Source: Campylobacteraceae bacterium (GTDB lineage Bacteria; Campylobacterota; Campylobacteria; Campylobacterales; Sulfurovaceae). Taken from it: 44,070 nucleotides of DNA. The translations under genes were made by a program, and so were the position numbers. The stretch is from positions 1-44,070 of the forward strand of contig JALWDJ010000026.1 in assembly GCA_027014605.1 (NCBI GenBank). The letters run 5' to 3'. Below are positions 43,431 through 44,070 of the stretch, in pieces; the stretch's first letter is position 1; each line of letters opens with the position of its first letter. The notes under the pieces were generated by a model, which did not search any database, was not told where the DNA came from, and worked only from the letters and a program-made list of their open reading frames with translations.

Positions 43431-44070
43431 TTATCTTCTATCGAAATTTCTCATACCTCTTGTTTGTGAAGTATGACTACTACTTTCTGAACTGTTTGAT
43501 GAACTACTAGAACTATCACCTTCACTACTATTGCTTTGAGAATGAGAAGATGAGCTATCTGAATGTTCCTGCTCCTGACTGTTAGAAGAGTTATTATTTC
43601 TCATATTAGAAGATCTATTTTCTGCCGATGGGGTAGATGAATTATTACTACTATTATCTTGTAGAGATGAACTATTTAAATGTCCTTCTCCTCCATTAGA
43701 AGAGTTACTATTCCCCATATTAGAAGAAGTATTTGTTACTGATGGTGTAGATGAGTTATTACTACCATTATCTTGAGATGATGAACTACCTGAATGTTCT
43801 TGCTCTTGACTATTAGAAGAATTGCCATTTCCTACTACTGGCATAGATGAATTGTTCCTACTATTATTTTGTGAAGATGAATTATTTGATTGTTCTTGTC
43901 TTTGATTATTATTATGAGAATTTATATCTCCTTTGCCTCCTCTCATATCTTCAACACCATTATTATCTGTATCTATAGAAGAATTATTATGAATAGTCTC
44001 ATTTGCATCTCCTCTATGAGTATCTACTCTATTATTATCCATAGGAGAATTATTATGAATAGTCTCATTT
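43431..44070 (-). CDS. Ser/Asn-rich low-complexity repeat protein, N-terminus outside the window
   Basis: The frame is open through the right window end; at least 213 residues are visible. Ser and Asn dominate, with Gln, Glu, Gly and Asp and nearly no hydrophobic residues, so it is predicted disordered. Two kinds of repeat are seen: ANETIHNNS recurring every 22 residues at the visible N-terminal side, and longer units of about 40 residues built on NSSNSQEQEHS, SSQDN, NNSSTPS and SSNM. The end is a poly-Ser tract, then TRGMRNFDRR. D-A-N-E-T fits the bacterial N-glycosylation sequon D/E-x-N-x-S/T. Such proteins are often secreted or surface-bound, but no signal can be seen here. Function unknown. 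Confidence 0.6.
   Translation of the reverse strand, partial: NETIHNNSPMDNNRVDTHRGDANETIHNNSSIDTDNNGVEDMRGGKGDINSHNNNQRQEQSNNSSSQNNSRNNSSMPVVGNGNSSNSQEQEHSGSSSSQDNGSNNSSTPSVTNTSSNMGNSNSSNGGEGHLNSSSLQDNSSNNSSTPSAENRSSNMRNNNSSNSQEQEHSDSSSSHSQSNSSEGDSSSSSSNSSESSSHTSQTRGMRNFDRR
43981..44070. repeat. 66-bp tandem repeat inside the Ser/Asn-rich gene
   Basis: The 24 bases at 43981-44004 recur exactly at 44047-44070, so the period is 66 bases (22 codons). The window ends within the second copy; more copies may follow. Because the period is a multiple of three, copy-number change would keep the frame. Confidence 0.75.

Overview
The window comes from a very A+T-rich member of the Campylobacterota (Epsilonproteobacteria). 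This is inferred from the heavy use of ATA/AGA/TTA codons, extended -10 promoters of the form TGGTATAATTCC, a MutS7-type MutS-HNH gene, a PseI pseudaminic acid synthase, and a gltX-yggT-slt gene order that I recall from Campylobacter. The nearest genus (Sulfurimonas-like, Arcobacter-like or other) cannot be fixed from the sequence alone.

Layout. 1-3320 (minus): surface-glycan genes: the start of an asparagine synthetase-like gene, a GT-B-like transferase, a periplasmic ATP-dependent DNA ligase (LigE type) and pseI. 3338-15393 (minus): a complete Pel exopolysaccharide operon in the order pelC-D-E-F-G-A-B, with nearly every junction overlapping. 15453-17430 (minus): two small unknown genes and three pseudopilin genes including gspG. 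17495-24867 (plus): a divergent type II secretion operon gspK-L-M-N-like-C-D-E; gspF is not in the window. 24926-26206: an unknown membrane protein, then about 700 bases of decayed or non-coding DNA. 26207-28173 (minus): cobU, a small basic protein and cobT (lower-ligand assembly of cobalamin). 28288-31214 (minus): the ribosomal alpha operon rpmJ-rpsM-rpsK-rpsD-rpoA-rplQ with a structured leader. 31409-34461 (minus): a lytic transglycosylase, yggT and a glutamyl-tRNA synthetase homologue that has lost its signature motifs. 34532-40641 (minus): kdsA, a class A penicillin-binding protein, a MutS7-type mutS and a small lipoprotein. 40735-43351 (plus): a four-gene cluster (FmdE-like, DUF2249-like, polytopic membrane protein, MIP18/DUF59) behind a near-perfect FNR/CRP-type operator. 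43431-44070 (minus): a Ser/Asn-rich repeat protein cut by the window end.

How the genes fit together. Much of the left half concerns the cell surface: Pel synthesis and export, pseudaminic acid synthesis, and a type II secretion machine whose pseudopilin genes lie just upstream of pelC on the same strand. A predicted periplasmic DNA ligase sits in the glycan block directly after Pel, which suggests a link to extracellular DNA in the biofilm matrix. The right half is mostly housekeeping, interrupted by one probably anaerobiosis- or NO-controlled cluster.

Points most worth a second look: pelA has no ATG/GTG/TTG codon ahead of its signal peptide and appears to start at ATC or ATT; the glutamyl-tRNA synthetase homologue has neither HIGH nor KMSKS; PelD has no RxxD motif; the ligase sits next to Pel; MutS7-HNH; the operator dyad at 40735-40760; and the tandem-repeat protein at the right edge. 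Apart from these I saw no CRISPR array, tRNA, rRNA or intact insertion sequence.
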